Source: Desulfobacterales bacterium
GTDB lineage: Bacteria > Desulfobacterota > Desulfobacteria > Desulfobacterales > JAHEIW01
Length of the DNA stretch: 54,997 nt
Reading direction: 5' to 3'
NCBI GenBank assembly: GCA_020348305.1
Contig: CP070746.1
Span: 4,412,414-4,467,410 of the forward strand
The notes below the pieces were generated by a model. It searched no databases. It was not told the DNA's origin and saw only the letters and a program-made list of their open reading frames with translations. Position 1 is the first letter of the stretch. Every line of letters begins with the position of its first letter. Both the position numbers and the translations under genes were made by a program. Below, in pieces: positions 28,174 through 36,284 of this stretch.

Positions 28174-28201
28174 GCTCAGGGTTCGGGGTTCAAGGTTCAA
28201 G
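28174..28201. repeat. heptanucleotide tandem repeat
   Basis: Four degenerate 7-nt units (GCTCAGG, GTTCGGG, GTTCAAG, GTTCAAG) lie between the convergent regulator and tryptophanase genes. Confidence 0.75.
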
Positions 28202-28220
28202 AAGCAATTTAAAAAAGGAT

Positions 28221-29594
28221 TCATAGGGGTTCGAAGATTGCTGTGAAATGCCTTAACACCGGCGGTTCATAAACAATGCGCACGCCTTTTAGTGACTCCC
28301 GCCTTTGAAAGACCTCCCCGATGCATTCCACCACATAATCTATGTGACTCTGGGTATACACCCGTCTGGGAATGGCCAGACGTACCATTTCCAACCGGGC
28401 CGGTTTGAAATCACCGCTTTCCGGATCTGTTTTTCCAAACATGACACTTCCAATTTCGCAGGCTCGAATTCCTCCGACAAGGTAGATCTCACAGGTCATG
28501 GCCTGACCCGGATATTCTCGAGCCGGAACGTGAGGAAGAAATGCTTTGGCGTCCAGATAGATGGCATGGCCTCCGGGTGGTTGGAATATAGGGACACCCA
28601 ATTTATTTAATTTTTCACCCAAATAAACTACGGATCGAATTCTATATTTTAAATAATCTTCTTGTAATACTTCATCCAGACCTTGGGCAAAGGCTTCCAA
28701 ATCATGGCCGGCTAATCCACCGTATGTCGGAAATCCTTCGGTAACCACCAATATATTGCGTGCCTTTTGGGCTAGCTTATCGTCATTTACTGCCAGAAAG
28801 CCTCCCATATTTACCAGACCATCCTTTTTACCGCTCATGGTACAGCCGTCGGCATAGGAGAACATCTCCTGGGCAATTTTACGGATGGACGTTTGTCGAT
28901 AACCCGGTTCCCGGATCTTAATGAAGAAGGCATTCTCAGCAAACCGACAGGCATCCAAAAAGAATGGAATCCCATGCGTACGACATAGATCAGAAGTTTG
29001 ACGGATGTTTTCCATCGAAACCGGTTGCCCGGCATTGGAATTGTTGGTGACGGTTAACATCACCAGCGGTATTCGTTTAGGTCCTTCTTTCCGAATAAAA
29101 GATTCCAGGGCATCCAGATCCATATTACCTTTGAAATCTCTTTTTATGCATGGATCGAGTCCTTCCGGTACCGGCAAATCCAAAGCTTCAGATCCGCTGA
29201 TTTCAACATTTGCCCGGGTGGTATCAAAGTGGGTGTTGTTGGGAACGACTTTACCTTCTCCTCCCATGATATTGAATAGAATTTTCTCGGCCGCTCTGCC
29301 TTGATGAGTGGGGATGATGTGACGAAATCCGGTTAAATCTTTCACGGTTTTTTCGAGTCGATAGAAACTTTTTGAGCCGGCATAGGCCTCATCACCTTCG
29401 ATCATGCCCCCCCATTGTTTGGCACTCATGGCCGAAGTGCCACTGTCGGTAAGCAGATCGATCAGCACATCATCCGCATGTATATTGAAGAGATTGAAAC
29501 CGGCTTTTGTAAGGATGGCTTCTCTCTCTTTGCGAGTAGTGAAGCGCAGGGGCTCAACGGACTTTATTTTGAACGGTTCAATAATTGTCTTCAT
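28221..29594 (-). CDS. tnaA: tryptophanase
   Basis: This 457-residue PLP enzyme of the beta-eliminating lyase family most likely splits tryptophan to indole, pyruvate and ammonia. The PLP lysine is K257 in M-S-G-K-K. The choice between tryptophanase and tyrosine phenol-lyase rests on two visible positions. Position 124 is Asp (F-D-T-T) rather than the Thr of phenol-lyases. Position 381 is Ile (A-C-E-I-G-S) rather than their Arg. Both fit E. coli TnaA. The D-L-L-T-D-S-G-T and G-F-P-T-Y-G-G-L blocks are intact. The ribosome site GGAGG lies 9 nt upstream. A terminator-like hairpin sits in its leader, so it is probably controlled by attenuation. Confidence 0.86.
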   Translation of the reverse strand: MKTIIEPFKIKSVEPLRFTTRKEREAILTKAGFNLFNIHADDVLIDLLTDSGTSAMSAKQWGGMIEGDEAYAGSKSFYRLEKTVKDLTGFRHIIPTHQGRAAEKILFNIMGGEGKVVPNNTHFDTTRANVEISGSEALDLPVPEGLDPCIKRDFKGNMDLDALESFIRKEGPKRIPLVMLTVTNNSNAGQPVSMENIRQTSDLCRTHGIPFFLDACRFAENAFFIKIREPGYRQTSIRKIAQEMFSYADGCTMSGKKDGLVNMGGFLAVNDDKLAQKARNILVVTEGFPTYGGLAGHDLEAFAQGLDEVLQEDYLKYRIRSVVYLGEKLNKLGVPIFQPPGGHAIYLDAKAFLPHVPAREYPGQAMTCEIYLVGGIRACEIGSVMFGKTDPESGDFKPARLEMVRLAIPRRVYTQSHIDYVVECIGEVFQRRESLKGVRIVYEPPVLRHFTAIFEPL

Positions 29595-29638
29595 TTATCA
29601 TACCTCCGAAAGATTAAAAATGTGAAAAGTTGTCAAAT

Positions 29639-29695
29639 TTAAAAGCCAAAAAAAATCCCTGCCGTATTCGGCAAGGCTTTAATGGTATTCTTCAT
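29639..29695 (-). other. possible leader peptide before tnaA
   Basis: An 18-codon frame (ATG at 29695, TAA at 29639) overlaps the terminator hairpin of the tnaA leader. It has no clear ribosome site and no Trp codon, so it is unlike TnaC of E. coli. A ribosome translating it would cover the hairpin. It may be chance. Confidence 0.3.
29648..29676 (-). terminator. intrinsic terminator in tnaA leader (attenuator)
   Basis: Reading on the minus strand, a 7-bp stem (29675-29669 with 29664-29658, one G-T pair) closes a 4-nt loop and is followed by eight T (29655-29648). It lies about 55 nt before the tnaA start and no gene ends here on the minus strand, so its role would be in the tnaA leader. The rest of the 310-nt gap (29595-29904) shows AT-rich sequence but no certain promoter. 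Confidence 0.65.
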
Positions 29696-29904
29696 TTTTG
29701 TATCTTTATTTTAGGCATTAAATAGTATAAAATCAATAGAGTATAATAATGATCTTCAAAAATTATGGAATTTTTTCCAAATGCCAATGTAGCTGCTGGT
29801 AACTTGCAAGCAAAAATTTGAGACCACCATTTTATTTTTGTAAATTTAAATGGTTCAAAATTAACATGTCTAGCAATATTCAATCCATGCTGTAAGAGGA
29901 TAAA

Positions 29905-31026
29905 ATGAGTTCGACTGAGTTGACATTTAAATTGATCAAGCAAAGCAAGTGTCCGTCTTATGAAATAGGTGATGAATTCAAGTTGTCAGGTAATGCACTT
30001 TTATTGAAATTGGATGGTGAAAACACTTTCATTTCGACAGCTATTGTTAGGTTCCCCAATTCTAAAAAAAGTTGTCGCACCCTTATTGGAGACCTAACGA
30101 AAATACTTATACAATACGAAAATATAGACAGAATACCGACACTTGAGGTTGATTGCAGCGGCTGCAGCGGTTCTGCTAGGCTACACTATAAAAAGGATAA
30201 AGATAAGGTGACTTATCCGGCAACTTTCGAAAAATCGCATTCGGAAAATATTGAGATTGCAGCCAGTCTTTTGCGTAATTTTTCAATTTTTCGATACCTT
30301 GACGAAAATGATCTTAGAGACATTATTTCCATATTGAAGCTAAAAAAATATTCCCCAGGAGCCATAATAATTAAAAAGGGAGATCCGGCCCAGAATTTTC
30401 ATATCATCTTATCCGGTGCAGTTGATGTGCTCGATGAAAATGGTGTCCGCCTTTCCACCTTAAGGAAAGGAGACGTCTTTGGAGAAATGAGTTTAATTAG
30501 TGGTGATGCTGTCGGTGCTACGATAAAAGTAGCGCAAACTTCAACCATTTTTTTTATTGAAGGACAGGATTTCAAAGAAGTTTTAAATAAATTTTCATCT
30601 GTTCAAAATTATTTAACCCGTATTCTTGCCAAACGTCTTGCCGAATCAAATGTCATGAGAGCTGAAGAGATCGCATCTGGGATGACCGGTCAGCTTTCTG
30701 ACTTGTCTGTATTTGAATTGTTGCAAGCTTTAAATCTTTCTCAAAAAACAGGTGTTTTGACTTTAACTCTTTCTAAGGGATCAGCAAAATTGTACCTGAG
30801 ACAAGGAAACCTGATCAAAGCTGCGTTCAATAACATCGAAGGCAGGCAAGCGATTTATGAGGCGCTAAAAGAGAAAGAAGGCCGGTTCAAATTTAATCCA
30901 AGTTTGCCTGATGAACTGAAAAATGCCTCAATTATAGGATCGATGATGGAAATGTTATTGGATACTTCACGACTTATAGATGAGGAAAATACCGAGTTAG
31001 AAATATCAGATCGAAGGGGAATTTAA
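29905..31026 (+). CDS. cyclic-nucleotide-binding and DUF4388 protein
   Basis: This 373-residue cytoplasmic protein has three parts. Residues 1-110 are of unclear family, with a C-S-G-C pair (about 85-88) and an opening that vaguely resembles TIGR04076 proteins. Residues about 118-230 are a cNMP-binding domain of the CRP type: G-D-P-A-Q-N-F-H-I-I-L-S-G, then G-D-V-F-G-E-M-S. Residues about 255-350 match DUF4388 (PATAN): F-E-L-L-Q-A-L, G-x-L-x-L and L-Y-L-R-Q-G-N-L. No DNA-binding domain is seen, so it likely works by protein contact in signalling. The ribosome site AGAGGA is moderate. It may be a cAMP or c-di-GMP sensor; which nucleotide is unknown. Confidence 0.82.
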   Translation: MSSTELTFKLIKQSKCPSYEIGDEFKLSGNALLLKLDGENTFISTAIVRFPNSKKSCRTLIGDLTKILIQYENIDRIPTLEVDCSGCSGSARLHYKKDKDKVTYPATFEKSHSENIEIAASLLRNFSIFRYLDENDLRDIISILKLKKYSPGAIIIKKGDPAQNFHIILSGAVDVLDENGVRLSTLRKGDVFGEMSLISGDAVGATIKVAQTSTIFFIEGQDFKEVLNKFSSVQNYLTRILAKRLAESNVMRAEEIASGMTGQLSDLSVFELLQALNLSQKTGVLTLTLSKGSAKLYLRQGNLIKAAFNNIEGRQAIYEALKEKEGRFKFNPSLPDELKNASIIGSMMEMLLDTSRLIDEENTELEISDRRGI

Positions 31027-31489
31027 AAAAATATTTAATAGTCATCCTGACGCAGGTTTTCTAGTTCTCAAGCGGTTGGCTGGGGTTATTTCCAAAAGAC
31101 TTTCCAATGCGTATCTTGATCTTTTATCGGCTAGAAGCTTTGATGTTACGCCTTCCTATTGTTAACACAGAATATACGATTTAAAGCATTCCGAAACTAT
31201 CCCCACTGGTTTATACATGAGAGATATTTACTTGCTTGACACAACTACCATAAGTTATTATAATATATTGAAAGTATAGAAAAAATTATTAACCGAGCTC
31301 CATGCACAAACCCAGTTCTTCATGTTGAGATTAAGTCTTGATATTATTGGCCCCGAAGGTTATCCATCCTGAAGTCTATCTCAAATCAAAAAGAGGGAGT
31401 ATAATTTTTTCCAGACGGCTCGAGCGGGGTCGTTCAATGTCTTTGTGCGTGTTCGAACCCCTGTTATAAACCGAATTTTTTAAGAACCA
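31027..31489. other. intergenic region with long 5' leader
   Basis: This 463-nt gap contains a consensus promoter (31236-31264). About 220 nt of leader lie between it and the next start. I saw no open gene. A segment near 31450-31465 resembles a tRNA T-loop sequence but does not fold as a tRNA. Confidence 0.4.
31236..31264 (+). promoter_or_regulatory. consensus sigma-70 promoter
   Basis: TTGACA (31236-31241), a 17-nt spacer and TATAAT (31259-31264) match the sigma-70 consensus at every position. It lies 226 nt before the start of the pseudokinase-protease gene and is the strongest promoter-like site in the window. Confidence 0.75.
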
Positions 31490-34400
31490 ATGAAACTTTG
31501 TCCAAATTGTGATCAACCGGTAGCCGAAGAGATCACCATCTGTCCTTCGTGTGGCAACGACATAGGAGAAGGTAGAAAATACATTGACGATTACCGCATC
31601 GTTGATGTCCTTCACGAGGGGCACGCCAGTTTTCTTTGTCGGGCCATCCGAGAGCGAACAAACGAACATGTCATGATTCGCCTGTTTACTCAGCAATCCG
31701 GGGTTGACAGTGAGGTGGCCTCAAGGTTGATGCGAGAAATTGAGGAACTTAAAAAACTTCCGGATGAGGGCTTTGTCAGACATCATGCCATCAGACGCTC
31801 AAGCGACGGTCTTTGGTACCGAATCAGTGAATGGGTCGACACCGAGAGTTGGGGGTCTTTATTGGCATCGGGGCGCCTTTCTGATCGCCGCTTGTTGTTT
31901 GATTTATTTTATCAAATGGCCTCCGCCATTGCTGTGCTTCATAAGGAAGGCTATTTTATTCCCCATCTTATCTTAAATGACATCATTGTTGTTACGGGCG
32001 CAAACGGAGCGCTTAAAGTTAAAATAGATTACAAGCTTTCCCGCTTTTTCGATCCCAAACTCGATCGACCCGGCCCAATGTTGAAACGACTTCTTAGCTG
32101 TCACCCGGACATTATCCACCAGCGACCACTCGATTTTAGAAGTGATATTTGGTCGCTGGGTAAGGTTTTTGTAGAACTGCTTACCGCCGATCTGGAGTGT
32201 ATGGATTTTCGGGCCAAGGTCGATGAACTCCAATTGCCGTCTGAAGCTCAAATTCTGCTTAAGGTCATGCTGGCCGATGATCCGGACATGCGACCCCGGT
32301 CGATGATCGAAGTGGCGGATTCACTGGCGCGTATTAAAGAAAAAGAGCTTGAAATGGCCGAGGAACCAGCCCCTGAAGTTCCAATTTCCCCCCAACGAAC
32401 GATTAGAAGTCTTCAAAAAAGAATAAGCCTATTGGCGGTGGTTGTCATCTTATTGTCCATTTTCGGTATTCTATCCTGGTTTCAATTCGGTCAACGCAAA
32501 AATGATGTAGGATCTCTTGAAGCATACGCCAATAAATATGCCCCATCTGTTGCCTTTGTGCTGGTGGAGTATTGGTTAAAAAAAGATGACGTTGAATATT
32601 ACCGCAATATGGCCGAAGGAACAGCTTTTCTGGTAGACAACAATGGTTACATGCTGACCGGCCGCCACGTGGTTTGTCCTTGGTTGGAGGACATGACGCT
32701 CTATGCCACTGTGCAACAGCTCTTGCTCTCAGATATCACACCGCAGTTCGGCTACCGGATTTTTTTATGGTTTGAAGGCAAAAGAGCCTTTAACCGAGCA
32801 GCCCGGATGTTGGAAAGCTCTGAGCTAACCGATATTTATTTAGTCGATCTGGCCTTCAGCAGTGAATCATCACCGCGTGTTTCCGTTGCCGGCGTGCCGA
32901 AGCCCCCGGTTCAAACCCGGCAAGTGATTACCTCTCCGCTCAAAGATGATTTTGCGGTTTTAAAAATAGAGAAGGTCCCTGAAGGACTTAACCCTCTGCC
33001 GTTGGATCTGAAAATGGATCCCCAACGCATTCCCAAGCTTTCACGCCTGATTACGCTGGGGTTTCCGTTAGGCAGCCGGACGCAGGCGGACACGGTTAAT
33101 GTCAGTGTCACCAGCGGTCATGTTCGACGCTCATTTGAAAATATGCTTCAGGTTGATGCGTCTATCTACGGAGGAAACAGTGGCGGTCCCGTTATCGATA
33201 TGCAGGGCAGGGTTATCGGCATCGTTTCCGGTGTTGCCATGGACTATACCCAGGGATTTCTTCCGATGGCAACCCCTCGTTGGGACCTTGGTATGGTTTT
33301 ACCCATCACCAAGGCCGTGGAATTTCTTAAAGAACTGAAAGCGGGTCAGATTAAATGGAACGGCGAGTTGGATTTTTCCGTAGAAGATACCCTGAAAAAA
33401 ATAAGAGAAAAGGCAATAGAGGGGAGATGGGCCGAGGCGCAGACCCTGGCTGATGAAGAATTGAAGCGCAGCCAACAACCGTCATTAGTCATGGCCGCGG
33501 GGATTATGCACCTTTGTTCTGGTGACATACAGGGGGCCAAGAAATATTTTTCCCAGTCGCTGTCCATGGATGCTGAAAACTTCGATGCCAGGCTGATGCT
33601 TTATCTAATAGATTGGATGCCTGATGAAAAAAGCGGGCGGGCCTATCGTGATGATCTGCTGGCGTTGGATTGGCGATCGCCGGCTGAATTCCAAGGCTAC
33701 CTGGTTCGCGTCCTGGAAGGTATGATAGATGAGGATTCCGCTTTGGATGGATGGTATACCTCTTCCGAAAAAAGCTGGCTGAATTATGTTGTTGGGCTTC
33801 TGCGGTCAAAGCAGAAAGATTGGGCAGGTGCGGAAAAACTGATGCGGGAAGCGATTTTATTGGCCGATACCAACGCTTGGGAATTTTTTCTAGCAAGCTC
33901 CAGCTTGGAAGAAATTCAAAAACACAGACGGGAATCTTTGAAAGAAAAGAAACTTTTGGCGCAATACAGCAAAAATGTGGAGGCCTTCGAGCAGAAAGTC
34001 CAGAAATCCTTGGAAGATAAGAAGAGCAGCGAAGAGAAATTAGGTCCTCTTCGGACGAAGCTTTTAACTGACGGAACCAGCATAAAGGACAAGTTAGCGG
34101 CTCTTCAGGAAATTCATGGAATGTATCCGGAGAATCGCCAGATTCTGGTAGGCCTGGCATACTATAGTGCCGCAGACGAAGCCTGGGCCGAGTCCCTGGC
34201 ATATATTCGTACGTTTCTTAAAACCGGTGGGCGCCAATACTCGGACCGAATGGGTTTGGGATTAATGGAGGCAGGTATTTTGCACTATCAGGGCCAAGAG
34301 GTTGAAGCTCAGACAAATCTGGAGGCATTTTTAAGACGTACTCGCGATCCTTGGTACCAGACGATTAGTGAATATTTGTTGGGTAAACAATCTGAAGATT

Positions 34401-34600
34401 TACTAAAAAAGCAGGCCGGAGAAACTCCCGAAAACCTGATTACAGCCTCTACGGTACTTGGCTTCTGGTCTGAAGGATCCGGAGATAAAAATAAAGCCAT
34501 AAAGCATTATAAAGAAGCGCTGGGTACATTTTTAGATACATGGCTTGAATATGATTTTGCCAAAGAGCGGATTAAACGGTTGAAGCAACCCGCTGGATAA
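31490..34600 (+). CDS. zinc ribbon-pseudokinase-membrane-serine protease-TPR fusion
   Basis: This 1036-residue protein is a fusion of several parts. Residues 1-25 form a C4 zinc ribbon (Cys 4, 7, 18, 21). Residues 33-285 resemble a Ser/Thr kinase fold but have lost key positions: the ATP lysine is Arg64, the H-R-D triad is I-P-H (157-159) and its Lys and Asn are Ile161 and Asp164, and D-F-G is D180-Y-K. This argues for a pseudokinase. A transmembrane helix lies at about 312-330. Residues 350-600 form a trypsin/HtrA-like protease with a full triad: His393, Asp487 and Ser564 (G-N-S-G-G-P). The remaining 430 residues look like TPR helices. The protease would face the periplasm. It follows a consensus promoter. 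Confidence 0.82.
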   Translation: MKLCPNCDQPVAEEITICPSCGNDIGEGRKYIDDYRIVDVLHEGHASFLCRAIRERTNEHVMIRLFTQQSGVDSEVASRLMREIEELKKLPDEGFVRHHAIRRSSDGLWYRISEWVDTESWGSLLASGRLSDRRLLFDLFYQMASAIAVLHKEGYFIPHLILNDIIVVTGANGALKVKIDYKLSRFFDPKLDRPGPMLKRLLSCHPDIIHQRPLDFRSDIWSLGKVFVELLTADLECMDFRAKVDELQLPSEAQILLKVMLADDPDMRPRSMIEVADSLARIKEKELEMAEEPAPEVPISPQRTIRSLQKRISLLAVVVILLSIFGILSWFQFGQRKNDVGSLEAYANKYAPSVAFVLVEYWLKKDDVEYYRNMAEGTAFLVDNNGYMLTGRHVVCPWLEDMTLYATVQQLLLSDITPQFGYRIFLWFEGKRAFNRAARMLESSELTDIYLVDLAFSSESSPRVSVAGVPKPPVQTRQVITSPLKDDFAVLKIEKVPEGLNPLPLDLKMDPQRIPKLSRLITLGFPLGSRTQADTVNVSVTSGHVRRSFENMLQVDASIYGGNSGGPVIDMQGRVIGIVSGVAMDYTQGFLPMATPRWDLGMVLPITKAVEFLKELKAGQIKWNGELDFSVEDTLKKIREKAIEGRWAEAQTLADEELKRSQQPSLVMAAGIMHLCSGDIQGAKKYFSQSLSMDAENFDARLMLYLIDWMPDEKSGRAYRDDLLALDWRSPAEFQGYLVRVLEGMIDEDSALDGWYTSSEKSWLNYVVGLLRSKQKDWAGAEKLMREAILLADTNAWEFFLASSSLEEIQKHRRESLKEKKLLAQYSKNVEAFEQKVQKSLEDKKSSEEKLGPLRTKLLTDGTSIKDKLAALQEIHGMYPENRQILVGLAYYSAADEAWAESLAYIRTFLKTGGRQYSDRMGLGLMEAGILHYQGQEVEAQTNLEAFLRRTRDPWYQTISEYLLGKQSEDLLKKQAGETPENLITASTVLGFWSEGSGDKNKAIKHYKEALGTFLDTWLEYDFAKERIKRLKQPAG

Positions 34601-34833
34601 TTTCCTTTCAATACCCTATCTTTTATCCGATCTATATTCTCTTGACTTTACAGCTAATTCCTTGATATCGATGATGTTGTTGATACGCTTCACTGCATTC
34701 TAGCGCGGTTCTGCTAAATCTGTTTGCCAAATATTCTTCCTTCAGAACTATTGTTTAGCCTGATCAGCAAAGGTTTCATCTATGAACCAAACAACCAAAT
34801 CAGCTAAACCAAACGTTAAAAGGAGGTGTCATA

Positions 34834-35094
34834 ATGGCTGAGGAAGAACAAGTCGGTGTTGTGGCAAAGTTTTTTGCCAAGCCCAGTGTCGCTGCAGTTA
34901 AAGTGACCGCAGGAAGTATTAAAAAAGGCGATGTGCTGAGATTTAGTGGGCACACCACGGAATTTACTGAAGAAGTGACCAGCATGGAGTTGAATAATCA
35001 ACCGCTCGAAGAAGCCAAACCCGGCGATTTCATTGGCTTGAGAGTGAAAGAACGAGTTCGAGAAAACGATAAAGTCTTTAAAGTGATTGAGTAA
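34834..35094 (+). CDS. small EF-Tu domain-2-like protein
   Basis: This 86-residue protein resembles the second beta-barrel domain of translation elongation factors (G-V-V-A-K-F-F, then I-K-K-G-D-V-L-R, then A-K-P-G-D-F-I-G-L). There is no GTPase domain. Small stand-alone proteins like this are annotated as translation factor-like proteins with no proven role; similar barrels occur as C-terminal domains of U32 peptidases. The ribosome site AAAGGAGG is excellent and the gene stands alone. Confidence 0.82.
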   Translation: MAEEEQVGVVAKFFAKPSVAAVKVTAGSIKKGDVLRFSGHTTEFTEEVTSMELNNQPLEEAKPGDFIGLRVKERVRENDKVFKVIE

Positions 35095-35103
35095 ATCTGA
35101 TGG

Positions 35104-35140
35104 TCTCGTAAAAAGCCAGAAAAGCGATCTTTTTACGAGA
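35104..35140. repeat. 12-bp inverted repeat
   Basis: TCTCGTAAAAAG (35104-35115) and its perfect complement CTTTTTACGAGA (35129-35140) surround a 13-nt spacer. It follows the EF-Tu-like gene and may act as a stem-loop terminator, although no T-run follows the right arm. Confidence 0.75.
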
Positions 35141-35228
35141 GTGTTTAGTATTTGGTGTTTGGTGTCTAGCATTCTTACAAGCTGACATAACATTATCGGT
35201 CATAATAAACACAAAATACAAAACACTT
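35141..35228. repeat. imperfect palindrome of heptad repeats
   Basis: Four 7-nt units on the left (GTGTTTA, GTATTTG, GTGTTTG, GTGTCTA, 35141-35168) are mirrored by complementary units on the right (35204-35228), with about 35 nt between. It lies directly after the 12-bp inverted repeat. Confidence 0.65.
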
Positions 35229-35296
35229 GATGATTTCGACTTGTTACGAATTCATCAAATTTGACCATGTCGGGTTTAGGTGGAAGAAATATATTC

Positions 35297-35974
35297 TCAC
35301 TCAAGGACCCCATATTCTTTGGCGAGTTTCTCGCTAAAGGCGGCTTTCCTGCCCATGCATTCTTTTCGTGGGCACAACTGACAGCTGAAAAATGTAATCT
35401 CGGTGGGGAAATAGATACCGGATACGGATTTTGCCGGAAGCATCAAAAGGCTGTCGTTCAGCTTTACGCCTATATATTTTTCTACATCTTCTAGTAGCTC
35501 AAACAGCGGTCGTTGTTCTTGGATTGGCCAATCCGCCAGAGAACCCGGACTCATAAATGACATTTTACTGAGTGCGAATTTTGACTGTAAATGATTCTCC
35601 AAGTGTTTGCGTGCCGAGGTTAAGGCTAGCGTCCCGATGGTATCGAGGTAGAATTTTTTTAAGAGGTCAGGACAATTTCTCATCTCCTCCTCAAATTTAG
35701 GTCCGATGGTGACCACATAAGGAAAAATTCGTTCCACCTCATCCAAATTTTTTCGCAACACCTTGCTTTTAAAGCATAAACCATCCACCCTTACAGCCTT
35801 TTCAAGCTTTTCTTCGATATAACAGATTTTATACAAGGCTTTTGCCTCTATTAGGACTAGGGAAGATTCAATAAGTTGTTGAGCTGATTTCAAATCCTCA
35901 TCGCGAGTCAAATGAAGCCTTCTTTTGATCTCCGCTATTTTCACTTCGACAGGAATGTTTTCCAGAATTTCCAT
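35297..35974 (-). CDS. B12-dependent methionine synthase activation domain-like protein
   Basis: This 225-residue cytoplasmic protein resembles the activation (SAM-binding) domain of B12-dependent methionine synthase. The resemblance is in S-P-G-S-L-A-D-W-P-I near residue 142 and the A-K-S-V-S-G-I-Y-F segment near 181. A cysteine cluster C-Q-L-C-P-R-K-E-C near residue 199-207 is not part of classic MetH and suggests a metal or Fe-S site. Proteins of this kind are seen in corrinoid-using anaerobes, where they may serve methyl-transfer or corrinoid reactivation. The frame is alone here. Exact role unknown. Confidence 0.65.
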   Translation of the reverse strand: MEILENIPVEVKIAEIKRRLHLTRDEDLKSAQQLIESSLVLIEAKALYKICYIEEKLEKAVRVDGLCFKSKVLRKNLDEVERIFPYVVTIGPKFEEEMRNCPDLLKKFYLDTIGTLALTSARKHLENHLQSKFALSKMSFMSPGSLADWPIQEQRPLFELLEDVEKYIGVKLNDSLLMLPAKSVSGIYFPTEITFFSCQLCPRKECMGRKAAFSEKLAKEYGVLE

Positions 35975-36141
35975 AAGCCGGGTTCACCTCACACTAATGC
36001 TTTTTTTTTGAGTTAAGTTAGCGCAAATCGCGTTTTTGTTCAAGCTTTTCCCACTAAATTGGTTTTAAATGGAGACTTCAAATGTTCTCTAAAATGCCGG
36101 GCGCAGAGGCTGGTGTATCCTTACTTAAGCGTTACTGAATA

Positions 36142-36170
36142 TTGACAGCATATCTATATACACCTATATT
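36142..36170 (+). promoter_or_regulatory. sigma-70-type promoter of sppA
   Basis: TTGACA (36142-36147), a 17-nt spacer and TATATT (36165-36170), 114 nt before sppA. The rest of the 310-nt gap (35975-36284) holds nothing else I can identify. Confidence 0.65.
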
Positions 36171-36284
36171 CAATAATCGATCGAAAATCGTCAATTATGG
36201 GAACGTGTACCAACCATGCTATTTTGGCACAAGACGCATAAAAATAGCATTTAAGGCACCAGTGAACGCTAAAGGTGGACAATT

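Noticed and set aside
28221..29594. Tyrosine phenol-lyase instead of tryptophanase
   Set aside because: Position 124 is Asp and 381 is Ile, as in tryptophanase; phenol-lyases have Thr and Arg.
29691..29695. TnaC-type leader peptide
   Set aside because: The frame lacks the Trp codon and ribosome site of TnaC; kept only as a possible leader.
31440..31480. tRNA-like T-loop sequence (GTTCGAACCCC)
   Set aside because: Only a few bases match. The flanks do not form acceptor, D or anticodon stems.
35104..35140. CRISPR repeat
   Set aside because: A single inverted repeat, not a regular array of repeats and unique spacers.
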